A DNA stretch of 43,206 nt from Lachnospiraceae bacterium (GTDB lineage: Bacteria; Bacillota; Clostridia; Lachnospirales; Lachnospiraceae). A program made the translations under genes and the position numbers. The notes under the pieces were generated by a model. That model did no database searches, was not told the origin of the DNA, and saw only the letters and a program-made list of their open reading frames with translations. Location of the stretch: the NCBI GenBank assembly GCA_024687205.1, contig JAILES010000030.1:1-43206 (forward strand), read 5' to 3'. Of the stretch, positions 1 to 7,303 are shown piece after piece. Position 1 is the stretch's first letter. Every line of letters starts with the position of its first letter.

Positions 1-28
1 AATCGTCTAGAAGTGTTATAATGTCCAT
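1..28 (-). CDS. 5' end of an unidentified gene, cut by the window edge
   Basis: On the minus strand an ATG at 28 is followed by an open frame reading MDIITLLDD up to the window edge. It is preceded by a very strong ribosome site (AAGGAGG, 12 bases before the ATG) and by an extended -10 promoter about 45 bases upstream. Nine residues are too few to name a product. The gene lies 117 bases downstream of the GH27 gene, in the same direction, with its own promoter. Confidence 0.45.
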
Positions 29-72
29 GAGTATTGGTTTCCTCCTTAGTATATTTTCTTTGGTCGGAAAAC

Positions 73-81
73 ATTATACCA
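73..81 (-). promoter_or_regulatory. Extended -10 SigA promoter for the gene leaving the left edge
   Basis: The minus strand reads TGG-TATAAT (TATAAT at 78-73), an extended -10 element. There is no good -35. The start codon at 28 and its AAGGAGG site lie downstream. An 11-bp perfect inverted repeat (ATGAGTATTGG, 27-37 and 88-98) brackets the promoter and leader; one arm covers the start codon. Confidence 0.5.
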
Positions 82-144
82 AGGATTCCAATACTCATTT
101 TTTTATTTTTTATTCAACTGTTGAATTCTTTACTCCAATCCTTA

Positions 145-1416
145 TTATTTCCCCTGCCATACACTGCAGGCATGGGGTCTTAATGTATCCTTAAGTTCTC
201 CTTTTGCTTCGGCGCTCTTTCCGTCCCAGATTTCTGTAAAGCTGCCCTCAGCCTTAACGGACACTTCTCTTTCTTTATCGGACAGATTGAACAATGCCAC
301 AACCCTTTCACCGGTAGTATTATCAATACTCTCCCAGGCCGCCTCGTTCTCATCCCGCTTAAGCTGCCTGCGGCTCCGGCCGGGATCCAGCAATTTCAGG
401 AGTTCTCTGTTCGTAAGCAGTTTATAGGTCTTATCATCCAGCATCGTCAGTTCGGCACCTATCATCATAGGTGATCCGAAGATGCACCACAGACTCATCA
501 TCGTCTTCTGTTCATCATAGCTGAACCTGCAGTCTCTTTCATGTCCGAAGCCTGCTCCCAGCTTTCCGAGAGTCAGCATATCGCAGTCCGGGTAATTTCC
601 GGCAGATACGTGCATCTGCCAGATCTCACAGCGTCTGAACATATCTTTCAGCAGTCTCCAGTCATCCCAGAAATCATCGGTGATGCGCCACATATTTGCA
701 TAACTCTCATAATGCCATGCCTGCTCTATGATAGCCGGTCCCGGAGACAGGGATAAGACCATGGGCCTTCCGCATTTTTCTATGGCTTTTGCAATCATCT
801 CCACCTCGTGACGTCCCGAATAGAAATCATCAGCGAAAGCATTCGTGACACAGATATCATCACACTTTATAAAGTCAACTCCCCAGGAAGCATACAGTTC
901 AAAGATGCTGTCATAATAAGCCTGTCCGGCTTCACAGTTCCTTACCCCGTACATATCCGGGTTCCAGCGTGATATCGATGAGGGATTGGCGATAACATGC
1001 GCCCCCACATCCGATCCCTTTATCTTCATATGCCTGTGAGCTGCATCCCTGGGTATTCCGCGCATGATATGGATCCCAAGCTTAAGACCCATGGCATGTA
1101 TCTTATCCGCTATGGGTTTAAAGCCCGCTCCGTTTACCGAAGAAGGAAAACGTTCGGGATCCGGCAGAAGCCTTGAATACTCATCCATTTCCAGTTCATT
1201 GAACGGTATGTACTGATACAGTTCTCTCTGAGTTCCGGCTTTATGTGCAAACCATTCTATATCGATGACCACATATTCCCAGCCGTATTCCTTCAGATTC
1301 TTCGCCATATATTCGGCGTTTGCAAGAACTCTTTCTTCGTTGACCGTGGTATCATAATAATCGTAACTGTTCCAGCCCATGGGCGGTGTCATAGCATTGG
1401 CATTTTTATCGTACAT
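145..1416 (-). CDS. Alpha-galactosidase, glycoside hydrolase family 27
   Basis: Retaining alpha-galactosidase that would release terminal alpha-1,6-galactose from melibiose, raffinose-type sugars or galactomannan fragments. The 423-residue protein has the GH27 N-terminus PPMGWNSYDYY (residues 11-21), the nucleophile strand DFIKCDD (D186 as likely nucleophile) and the acid/base region WRITDDFWDDW (D248 as likely acid/base). A short beta-sandwich tail follows the barrel. There is no signal peptide, so it is probably cytoplasmic and acts on imported oligosaccharides. The gene follows the histidine kinase by 42 bases, a gap holding a small 5-bp hairpin (1439-1454) and an AAGGGGG ribosome site, so it may be read through from the nrdR/two-component operon. 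GH27 assignment is firm; the exact substrate is not visible. Confidence 0.9.
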   Translation of the reverse strand: MYDKNANAMTPPMGWNSYDYYDTTVNEERVLANAEYMAKNLKEYGWEYVVIDIEWFAHKAGTQRELYQYIPFNELEMDEYSRLLPDPERFPSSVNGAGFKPIADKIHAMGLKLGIHIMRGIPRDAAHRHMKIKGSDVGAHVIANPSSISRWNPDMYGVRNCEAGQAYYDSIFELYASWGVDFIKCDDICVTNAFADDFYSGRHEVEMIAKAIEKCGRPMVLSLSPGPAIIEQAWHYESYANMWRITDDFWDDWRLLKDMFRRCEIWQMHVSAGNYPDCDMLTLGKLGAGFGHERDCRFSYDEQKTMMSLWCIFGSPMMIGAELTMLDDKTYKLLTNRELLKLLDPGRSRRQLKRDENEAAWESIDNTTGERVVALFNLSDKEREVSVKAEGSFTEIWDGKSAEAKGELKDTLRPHACSVWQGK

Positions 1417-1458
1417 CTTTGTCCCCCTTTCAAATGCTCCTTCTGTCTCGAAGGATGT

Positions 1459-2940
1459 TTATTTGGTTTCCATTTCAAACCAGAACCCAACACCGTCGTC
1501 ATAATTAATCACCCCATAGGTTCCGTTCATATTTTCCATGATGGCTTTGACTATGGAAAGTCCCAAACCGCTGCCGCCGTATTCCCTGGTCCTTGCCTTA
1601 TCCACCTTGTAAAACTTATCCCATACCCTGTCAATGCTTTCGGCAGGTATCCCTTCACCGGTATTAAATACCTCGGTGCGTACATAAGTATCATGTCTGC
1701 TCATTTTAACGCATATTTCTTTCTTCCCGCTGCAGTGGTTCACCGCATTGGAGAGATAGTTCCTTATCACTTCTTCGGTTCCGCTCTGATCACCCCAGAC
1801 ATAGATCTCATCTTCCTCTTTTTCGAAAAAGATCCTGATCCCGGCAGTTTTAAATTTCAGCTCATAAGCCTGCAGGCAGCCTGCTATCAGAGCACACAGA
1901 TCAAAGCGTTCCATATTGGTCATCTCATTACCGCTCTCCACCTGGTTAAGGGAGATCAGACGCAGTACAAGATTATTCATTTTACCGGTCTCGTCTATGA
2001 TGACATCACAATAATAATCCCTGCTTTCTTTATCCTCGGAAATACCTTCCTTCAGGCCTTCGGCATAACCCTGTATCAGTGCTATGGGTGTCTTCAGCTC
2101 ATGGGAGACCGCTCCGAGGAATTCCTGCCTCCTCTGGTCAGCCTCTTCCCTGGCCTTCACATCCTTCTGCAGTTCTATATTTGCACCTTTTAAATCTCCT
2201 ATGGTCTTCTCAAGCCTTTCGGAAAGAAGATTTATATTTGCACCGAGAACACCGATCTCCGATTTGGAGCGTCCTTTATATTTTTCTTCAAAATTGAGTT
2301 CCGCCATCTCCTGGGATATGCGCGCAAGCTCCAGTATGGGCTTTGTTATCCTGCCGGTCATCAGCCAGATTACTGCCGATGCCAGTACTATGGCAGCGAT
2401 ACCGACCCTCAGCAGGAAGCGGTTGGCAAGTTCCACGCTGTCCCTTATACTCTCAACGTTTGCCCTGAGCAGGAAGAAAGCATCCTCATCAATGCCTCCC
2501 CACATTACAAGATAATCCATGGATTCCACGTCGTCCTTAAGCAGTTCCAGCGTGTAGTCGTCATTTTCCTCAAGTATCTTTCCCCGTCCCGTTTCCCTTG
2601 CAAAGATGAAATCACGGAGCTGCTTGTTTATGCGTCCCGGATCGTTCAAGGAAGAATAGAGTATATTTGCGCTGGAATCTACGATTATGAATTCAAGATT
2701 ATGTATATTACAAAGGCGCATGAGTTCGCTCTTTGCTTCGTCGGTTCCGAGCATTCCCTCATCCTCCCTTTCCTGCATATGTGCATAAAACTCCTGCAGA
2801 TTTGCTTCTTTAGACCTGGTATAATAAGGTTCAAGGAAAAAAACGTTTATGAACCATAAAGAAGAAATAGTGACACTGAGTATCACTATTATGGCTGCCG
2901 CCAGCTGATTCTTTAGTGAAAATCTTCTCGGCTTATTCAT
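1459..2940 (-). CDS. Membrane sensor histidine kinase (HAMP-HisKA-HATPase)
   Basis: Sensor kinase of a two-component system. Residues about 13-36 form a first membrane helix and about 178-196 a second. The roughly 140-residue stretch between them is the extracellular sensor. A HAMP linker (about 195-250) and a short coiled coil lead to the HisKA block FLGAVSHELKTP with phospho-acceptor H280. The ATPase domain shows the N box (NYLSNAVNH) and the G boxes (GEGIP, GGSGLGLSIVK). All catalytic parts are present. The start overlaps the end of the response-regulator gene by 8 bases, so the pair is translationally coupled. The input signal is unknown. The general resemblance is to PhoR/VanS-like kinases of Clostridia. 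The GH27 gene directly downstream hints at, but does not prove, a role in sugar or envelope sensing. Confidence 0.93.
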   Translation of the reverse strand: MNKPRRFSLKNQLAAAIIVILSVTISSLWFINVFFLEPYYTRSKEANLQEFYAHMQEREDEGMLGTDEAKSELMRLCNIHNLEFIIVDSSANILYSSLNDPGRINKQLRDFIFARETGRGKILEENDDYTLELLKDDVESMDYLVMWGGIDEDAFFLLRANVESIRDSVELANRFLLRVGIAAIVLASAVIWLMTGRITKPILELARISQEMAELNFEEKYKGRSKSEIGVLGANINLLSERLEKTIGDLKGANIELQKDVKAREEADQRRQEFLGAVSHELKTPIALIQGYAEGLKEGISEDKESRDYYCDVIIDETGKMNNLVLRLISLNQVESGNEMTNMERFDLCALIAGCLQAYELKFKTAGIRIFFEKEEDEIYVWGDQSGTEEVIRNYLSNAVNHCSGKKEICVKMSRHDTYVRTEVFNTGEGIPAESIDRVWDKFYKVDKARTREYGGSGLGLSIVKAIMENMNGTYGVINYDDGVGFWFEMETK

Positions 2941-3607
2941 CGAATTTGTATCCGAGCCCCCAGACCGTCTGTATCAGGCTGCCCTTATCGCCGAGTTTTG
3001 CCCTGAGTTTTTTTACGTGGGTATCTATGGTACGGGCATCTCCGAAATAATCATAGTTCCACACGCTGTTAAGTATCTTCTCCCTTGAAAGGGCTACGCC
3101 CTTATTCTCCATAAAGTATTCAAGCAGTTCAAACTCCTTGAAGGAAAGATCCACGTTCTTACCGTCGACCTTCACGGTATGCGCCACCTTATCCACGCTG
3201 ATACCGCCTATCTCTATCTGTTCAGATACCGCATTGCCGGATCTTCGCATTATGGCTTCCACTCTTGCAACCAGGATCTTGGGGCTGAAGGGCTTGGTGA
3301 TATACTCATCCACTCCCAGCTCAAAACCGGTCAGCTCATCCCTTTCATCGCTCCTTGCCGTAAGCATTATGATGGGTACCTGTGAGTGTTTTCTTATCTC
3401 ACGGCATACTTCCCAGCCGTCCATTCCGGGCATCATCACGTCAAGAATCACAAGGTCGATGCCTTTTTCCGAAAAAAAGATATCGACGGCCTGATTACCG
3501 TCTTCGGCTTCTATTACTTCATATTCGCTTTTGGAGAGAAAGTCTTTTACCAGCTTTCTCATCCTGCTCTCATCATCTACTACAAGTATTTTTGATCCGG
3601 CACTCAT
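2933..3607 (-). CDS. OmpR/PhoB-family response regulator
   Basis: DNA-binding response regulator of 224 residues. The receiver domain has the acidic pair D11/D12, phospho-acceptor D56 (VILDVMMPGMDG), T83 in MLTAR and K105 in YITKPF. The C-terminal winged helix (about 125-222) has the OmpR-type pattern ending in IQTVWGLGYKF. It is the partner of the overlapping histidine kinase. Upstream lies a small membrane protein, separated by 2 bases, so the order of translation is nrdR, membrane protein, regulator, kinase. Targets cannot be read from the sequence; the adjacent GH27 gene and the operon itself are obvious candidates. Confidence 0.95.
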   Translation of the reverse strand: MSAGSKILVVDDESRMRKLVKDFLSKSEYEVIEAEDGNQAVDIFFSEKGIDLVILDVMMPGMDGWEVCREIRKHSQVPIIMLTARSDERDELTGFELGVDEYITKPFSPKILVARVEAIMRRSGNAVSEQIEIGGISVDKVAHTVKVDGKNVDLSFKEFELLEYFMENKGVALSREKILNSVWNYDYFGDARTIDTHVKKLRAKLGDKGSLIQTVWGLGYKFDE

Positions 3608-3609
3608 TT

Positions 3610-4179
3610 TTATTTTCCGCCCTTCTTCAGTTCAAGTTCTTTTACCCGTACCGCTTCTTCCCTTTCGGACAGTTCCATTTCCCAGGAAGCATATCTGTCC
3701 TGAAGTTTCTTCTCGTAGTTCAGTATCGTCGGTGAATCCGACAGCGCTGTTATCACCAGCATCGCGATCACCAGCAGTGCCAGCGCACCGATGATGATCT
3801 TATACGTTATCGTATCCTGGTTTTTCTTTCTTCTCCTGTTTGTCTTATCCGGCACAGGGACTTCAACCGTCTTTTCATGGATGAACATCTCGACAGGTAT
3901 ACCCGGCACTGTCTCTCCGATATCATAAACATTATCTTCAAGATACTGTCTCAGATGCAGCAGATAAGCAAAACCTTCCGGGGTTGAAAACACTTCTCCC
4001 AGAAGCATTTTGTTATAAAGGGCATAGACAACCTTCGGTTTGTTGTAGTCGATCTGCGCCTCAAGTCTACTTATCTTTTCGAGCTCGTTAGCCGCTTCTC
4101 CGGCCTGTTCCTCGTCAGGATAAGAATAATATCCCTGTTCTATACGCTGAGGCAGCAGCACCTCATCCGTTTCATCCAT
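3610..4179 (-). CDS. Single-pass membrane protein of unknown function
   Basis: A 189-residue protein I do not recognise. Residues 1-110 are soluble and mixed helical and acidic. A basic patch (NRRRKKNQ, about 113-120) precedes one membrane helix (about 127-147, IIGALALLVIAMLVITAL). A charged, probably coiled-coil tail (about 153-189, WEMELSEREEAVRVKELELKK) follows. By the positive-inside rule the N-terminal domain is probably cytoplasmic and the coiled coil outside. It starts 1 base after the nrdR stop and ends 2 bases before the response regulator. Such packing suggests co-translation and perhaps an accessory role for the two-component system. No catalytic motif is visible. Confidence 0.8.
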   Translation of the reverse strand: MDETDEVLLPQRIEQGYYSYPDEEQAGEAANELEKISRLEAQIDYNKPKVVYALYNKMLLGEVFSTPEGFAYLLHLRQYLEDNVYDIGETVPGIPVEMFIHEKTVEVPVPDKTNRRRKKNQDTITYKIIIGALALLVIAMLVITALSDSPTILNYEKKLQDRYASWEMELSEREEAVRVKELELKKGGK

Positions 4180-4180
4180 A

Positions 4181-4630
4181 CTATTTCAGTACCTTCTTCA
4201 GTTCTTCCATGAATGTATTGATATCTTTAAATTCCCTGTATACGGAAGCAAAACGCACATAAGCAACAGCTTCGAGATCCTTGAGTTTAGCCATTACGAT
4301 CTCGCCTATCACTTCACTGGGAACTTCCTTCTCTTCTCTCTTGAATACTTCTGTTTCAACCTCATCCACCAGATTGGATATCTGCTCTGCACTGATGGGC
4401 CGCTTATGGCATGCACGGAGAACACCTGCCTCGATCTTCTTCCTGTCATATGCCTCACGGGCATTGTCTTTCTTTATGACAATGAGAGGTATGGTCTCAA
4501 CCTTTTCATAAGTGGTAAACCTCTTTGAACACTCGTCGCAGACTCTTCTTCTGCGGATCGATGAATTATCATCCGCCGGTCTGGAATCCACCACTCTCGT
4601 ATTCTCATGGCCGCAAAAAGGACATTTCAT
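4181..4630 (-). CDS. nrdR: Transcriptional repressor NrdR
   Basis: NrdR senses ATP/dATP through an ATP-cone and represses ribonucleotide reductase genes by binding tandem NrdR boxes. The protein starts MKCPFCGHENTRVVDSRP and carries a zinc ribbon with two CxxC pairs (C3/C6, C31/C34). The ATP-cone follows (IVIKKDNAREAYDRKKIEAG and onward). Length of about 149 residues is normal. I chose the ATG at 4630 over one 33 bases upstream because the family begins at MKCP and an AGGAGG site lies 8 bases before it. A near-perfect SigA promoter and two candidate NrdR boxes precede the gene, which suggests autoregulation. It heads an operon with the membrane protein and the two-component pair, an unusual set of partners. 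Confidence 0.97.
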   Translation of the reverse strand: MKCPFCGHENTRVVDSRPADDNSSIRRRRVCDECSKRFTTYEKVETIPLIVIKKDNAREAYDRKKIEAGVLRACHKRPISAEQISNLVDEVETEVFKREEKEVPSEVIGEIVMAKLKDLEAVAYVRFASVYREFKDINTFMEELKKVLK

Positions 4631-4659
4631 AATAGCTTCCTCCTGAAAAATGGCATTAA

Positions 4660-4705
4660 ACACAAAATATGGTAGTATTATACAGGATTACACAATTTAT
4701 GTCAA
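4660..4705 (-). promoter_or_regulatory. nrdR promoter with two candidate NrdR boxes
   Basis: The minus strand has TTGACA (4705-4700), a 17-base spacer and TATAAT (4682-4677). On the plus strand two 16-base sites resemble the NrdR box as I recall it (acaCwAtATaTwGtgt): ACACAAAATATGGTAG at 4660-4675 and the weaker ACACAATTTATGTCAA at 4690-4705. Their starts are 30 bp apart, about three helical turns, the spacing typical of paired NrdR boxes. They overlap the -35 and lie just after the -10, so binding would block polymerase. Confidence 0.6.
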
Positions 4706-4730
4706 CCATACGCCTTCCCCTAACCAACAA

Positions 4731-4756
4731 AAAAGAGACGCTTCCGCGTCTCTTTT
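4731..4756 (-). terminator. Rho-independent terminator after pnp
   Basis: A stem of GAGACGC and GCGTCTC around a 4-base loop, extended by A:T pairs to 11 bp, is followed on the minus strand by a T run. It sits 22 bases beyond the pnp stop. Confidence 0.85.
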
Positions 4757-4778
4757 CATCATCTTATGTTTATCTCTC

Positions 4779-6875
4779 TCAATCCTGCGGGCAGTCCTTC
4801 ATGGAGAATGTGTATCTTCCGGGATTCTTGGGATCCTTGCCCAGGCATACAACCTTTACCTTATCTCCTATGTTCACTACCTCTTCCACCTTATCTATAC
4901 GGCGGTTTGCGATACGTGAGATATGCACCATTCCTTCCTTGCCGGGAGCGAATTCGACAAATGCTCCGAACTCCTTGATGCTTACCACGGTACCTTCGAA
5001 TATCTGACCTTCCTCGTATTCGGTAACGATGGTCTCGATCATCTTCATCGCATCCTGCATAGCGCTCATATCTGTACCGCATACGCTTACTGCACCGTCA
5101 TCGGTGATGTCGATCTTCACTCCGGTACGTGCGATGATCTCATTGATGGTCTTGCCTCTCTGACCAACCACATCACCGATCTTATCGGGATCGATGCTGG
5201 TCTGGATGATCTTGGGAGCATATTCGTTAACCTCTGCTCTGGGCTCTGCGATAGCCTTCTTCATGCAGTTCTCCATGATGAAGAGTCTTGCATCGCGGCA
5301 TCTTGCGATAGCGCCTTCAACGATAGGTCTTGTAAGACCGTGGATCTTGATATCCATCTGTATAGCGGTGATACCGTCTTTGGTACCTGTTACCTTGAAG
5401 TCCATATCACCGAAGAAGTCCTCAAGTCCCTGGATATCTGTCAGCAGTACGAAATCCTCATCGGTCTCGCCTGTTACCAGACCACAGGAAATACCTGCTA
5501 CCATCTTCTTGATAGGCACACCTGCTGCCATCAGTGACATACATGATGCACAGGTAGAAGCCATTGAAGTGGATCCGTTGGACTCGAAAGTCTCGGATAC
5601 TGTACGTATCGAATAAGGGAACTCCTCTTCTGAAGGAAGCACGGGCAGGAGTGCTCTCTCTGCAAGTGCACCGTGTCCTATCTCTCTTCTTCCGGGTCCG
5701 CGGCTTACCTTGGTCTCACCAACGGAATATGAAGGGAAGTTGTAGTGATGTATGTATCTCTTGGTCTTAACATTATCATCAAGGCCGTCGATCTTCTGTG
5801 CTTCCGAAAGAGGAGCCAGTGTAGTGATGTTGCAGATCTGGGTCTGTCCTCTGGTGAACATGGCTGAGCCGTGTACTCTGGGGATGATATCAACTTCAGC
5901 TGCAAGCTTTCTTATCTGGGTTATCTCTCTTCCGTCCGGACGCTTGTGATCCTTGAGGATCATCTTCCTTACGGTCTTCTTCTGATACTGATAGAGAGCT
6001 TCACCGAGGATTGCAAGCCACTGCTCGTTATCAGCAAAGGCTTCTTCCAGCTTCTTGCTTATATTGCTGATGTTCTCTTCTCTCTTCTGCTTTTCATCTG
6101 TAAATACTGCGGTTTCCATCTCCTCGGGAGGAACGATCTCCTTCATCTTTGCGAAAAGTTCCTCGGGGATAGCACAGCTTACATACTCATGCTTTGTCTT
6201 GCCTACTTCGGCAACGATCTCATTGATCCAAGCGATCAGCTTCTGGTTCACATCGTGAGCCATATAGATAGCCTCGAGCATCTTGGACTCGGGTATCTCC
6301 TTTGCACCGGCCTCGATCATGATAACCTTCTGTGCGGTTGATGCAACCGTAAGCTTCAGATCACCCTCTGCCCACTGTTCCTGGCTGGGGTTGACGATCA
6401 GCTCGCCGTCGATCATGCCAATCTGTGTCATAGCACAGGGACCGTCAAAAGGTATATCGGAAATGCAGGTTGCGATAGCTGAACCTATCATGGCAACCAG
6501 CTCGGGACGGCAGTCCGGATCCACTGAAAGTACCAGGTTGTTAAGGGTTACATCGTTTCTGTAATCCTTCGGGAAAAGCGGTCTCATGGGGCGGTCGATA
6601 ACACGGCTGGTAAGTATCGCATTCTCGCTTGCCTTACCCTCACGCTTGTTGAAGCCTCCGGGCATCTTTCCTACCGCATACATTTTCTCTTCGTATTCAA
6701 CTGACAGCGGGAAGAAATCGATCCCGTCTCTGGGCTTTTCACTTGCAGTAGCTGTGGAAAGCACTGTGGTGTCGCCGTAATGCATGAAAGCGGCACCGTT
6801 AGCCTGGGCTGAAACTCTTCCTATATCAACCGAAAGGGTACGTCCGGCGATCTCAATACTAAAAGTTTTAAACAT
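4779..6875 (-). CDS. pnp: Polyribonucleotide nucleotidyltransferase (PNPase)
   Basis: Phosphorolytic 3'-5' exoribonuclease that degrades mRNA and can add tails; it works as a trimer in the cytoplasm. The 698 residues match the usual length. In order: first RNase PH domain (SVEYEEKMYAVGKMPGGFNKREGK), helical linker, second RNase PH domain (KRPDGREITQIRKLAAEVD, and RREIGHGALAERAL), KH domain (DKIGDVVGQRGKTINEI) and S1 domain (FEGTVVSIKEFGAFVEF). The start lies 12 bases after the rpsO stop, the common rpsO-pnp arrangement, and a terminator follows. PNPase is often autoregulated through its leader, but here the visible structured leader lies before rpsO. Confidence 0.98.
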   Translation of the reverse strand: MFKTFSIEIAGRTLSVDIGRVSAQANGAAFMHYGDTTVLSTATASEKPRDGIDFFPLSVEYEEKMYAVGKMPGGFNKREGKASENAILTSRVIDRPMRPLFPKDYRNDVTLNNLVLSVDPDCRPELVAMIGSAIATCISDIPFDGPCAMTQIGMIDGELIVNPSQEQWAEGDLKLTVASTAQKVIMIEAGAKEIPESKMLEAIYMAHDVNQKLIAWINEIVAEVGKTKHEYVSCAIPEELFAKMKEIVPPEEMETAVFTDEKQKREENISNISKKLEEAFADNEQWLAILGEALYQYQKKTVRKMILKDHKRPDGREITQIRKLAAEVDIIPRVHGSAMFTRGQTQICNITTLAPLSEAQKIDGLDDNVKTKRYIHHYNFPSYSVGETKVSRGPGRREIGHGALAERALLPVLPSEEEFPYSIRTVSETFESNGSTSMASTCASCMSLMAAGVPIKKMVAGISCGLVTGETDEDFVLLTDIQGLEDFFGDMDFKVTGTKDGITAIQMDIKIHGLTRPIVEGAIARCRDARLFIMENCMKKAIAEPRAEVNEYAPKIIQTSIDPDKIGDVVGQRGKTINEIIARTGVKIDITDDGAVSVCGTDMSAMQDAMKMIETIVTEYEEGQIFEGTVVSIKEFGAFVEFAPGKEGMVHISRIANRRIDKVEEVVNIGDKVKVVCLGKDPKNPGRYTFSMKDCPQD

Positions 6876-6887
6876 TTGTTTTTCTCC

Positions 6888-7154
6888 TTATTTTCTGAGT
6901 CCCAGTCTCTCGATCAGTGAACGGTATCTGTCAATGTCTTTCTTCATAAGATAATCAAGCAGACCACGTCTCTTACCGATAAGCTTGTACATACCTCTTC
7001 TTGAATGATGATCAAGAGGATGATCCTTTAAGTGAGCTGTCAGCTCCTCGATCCTTGCTGTGAGTACAGCTACCTGTACCTCAGGTGATCCTGTATCCCC
7101 TTCTGTACGGGCATACTCTTTCATGATTGACTGTTTCTTTTCTGCTGCGATCAT
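6888..7154 (-). CDS. rpsO: 30S ribosomal protein S15
   Basis: Primary 16S rRNA-binding protein of the small subunit platform, 88 residues as usual. The conserved blocks [31 protein letters not shown] and RRGLLDYL are intact. A TAGGAGG site precedes the ATG. The gene has its own promoter and a leader of about 85 bases with a branched fold, which fits the known autoregulation of S15 in many bacteria. It is followed closely by pnp. Confidence 0.98.
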   Translation of the reverse strand: MIAAEKKQSIMKEYARTEGDTGSPEVQVAVLTARIEELTAHLKDHPLDHHSRRGMYKLIGKRRGLLDYLMKKDIDRYRSLIERLGLRK

Positions 7155-7240
7155 TTTTATTTCCTCCTATTACAAATTATATTTACGCCGTATCTGAGCA
7201 GACGGTATGCCCCGGTCCCCCGGATACGGTCACGCAACGT
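7155..7240 (-). promoter_or_regulatory. Structured 5' leader of rpsO, likely S15 autoregulatory RNA
   Basis: From the predicted transcription start near 7240 the leader contains a TCACG/CGTGA hairpin. It then has a 7-bp stem CCGTATC/GATACGG (plus-strand positions 223-229 and 188-194 of the 7000s) enclosing a GC-rich branched interior, then a single-stranded run to the TAGGAGG site. S15 is known to bind three-way-junction-like leaders of this sort in several Bacillota. The fold here was drawn by eye. Confidence 0.5.
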
Positions 7241-7245
7241 GAGTC

Positions 7246-7274
7246 ATTATAGCACAGCGGCCCTGCCTTGTAAA
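7246..7274 (-). promoter_or_regulatory. SigA promoter of rpsO-pnp
   Basis: The minus strand has TTTACA (7274-7269), a 17-base spacer and TATAAT (7251-7246), placing the start near 7240. The -35 overlaps a weak inverted repeat (CCTGC/GCAGG). Confidence 0.8.
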
Positions 7275-7303
7275 GCAGGAATTTAGGCTTTGGCAGGTGC
7301 AGC

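Noticed and set aside
1243..2193. Long plus-strand open frame opposite the histidine kinase
   Set aside because: It is antisense to a clear GH27 gene and kinase, has no ribosome site and resembles no family.
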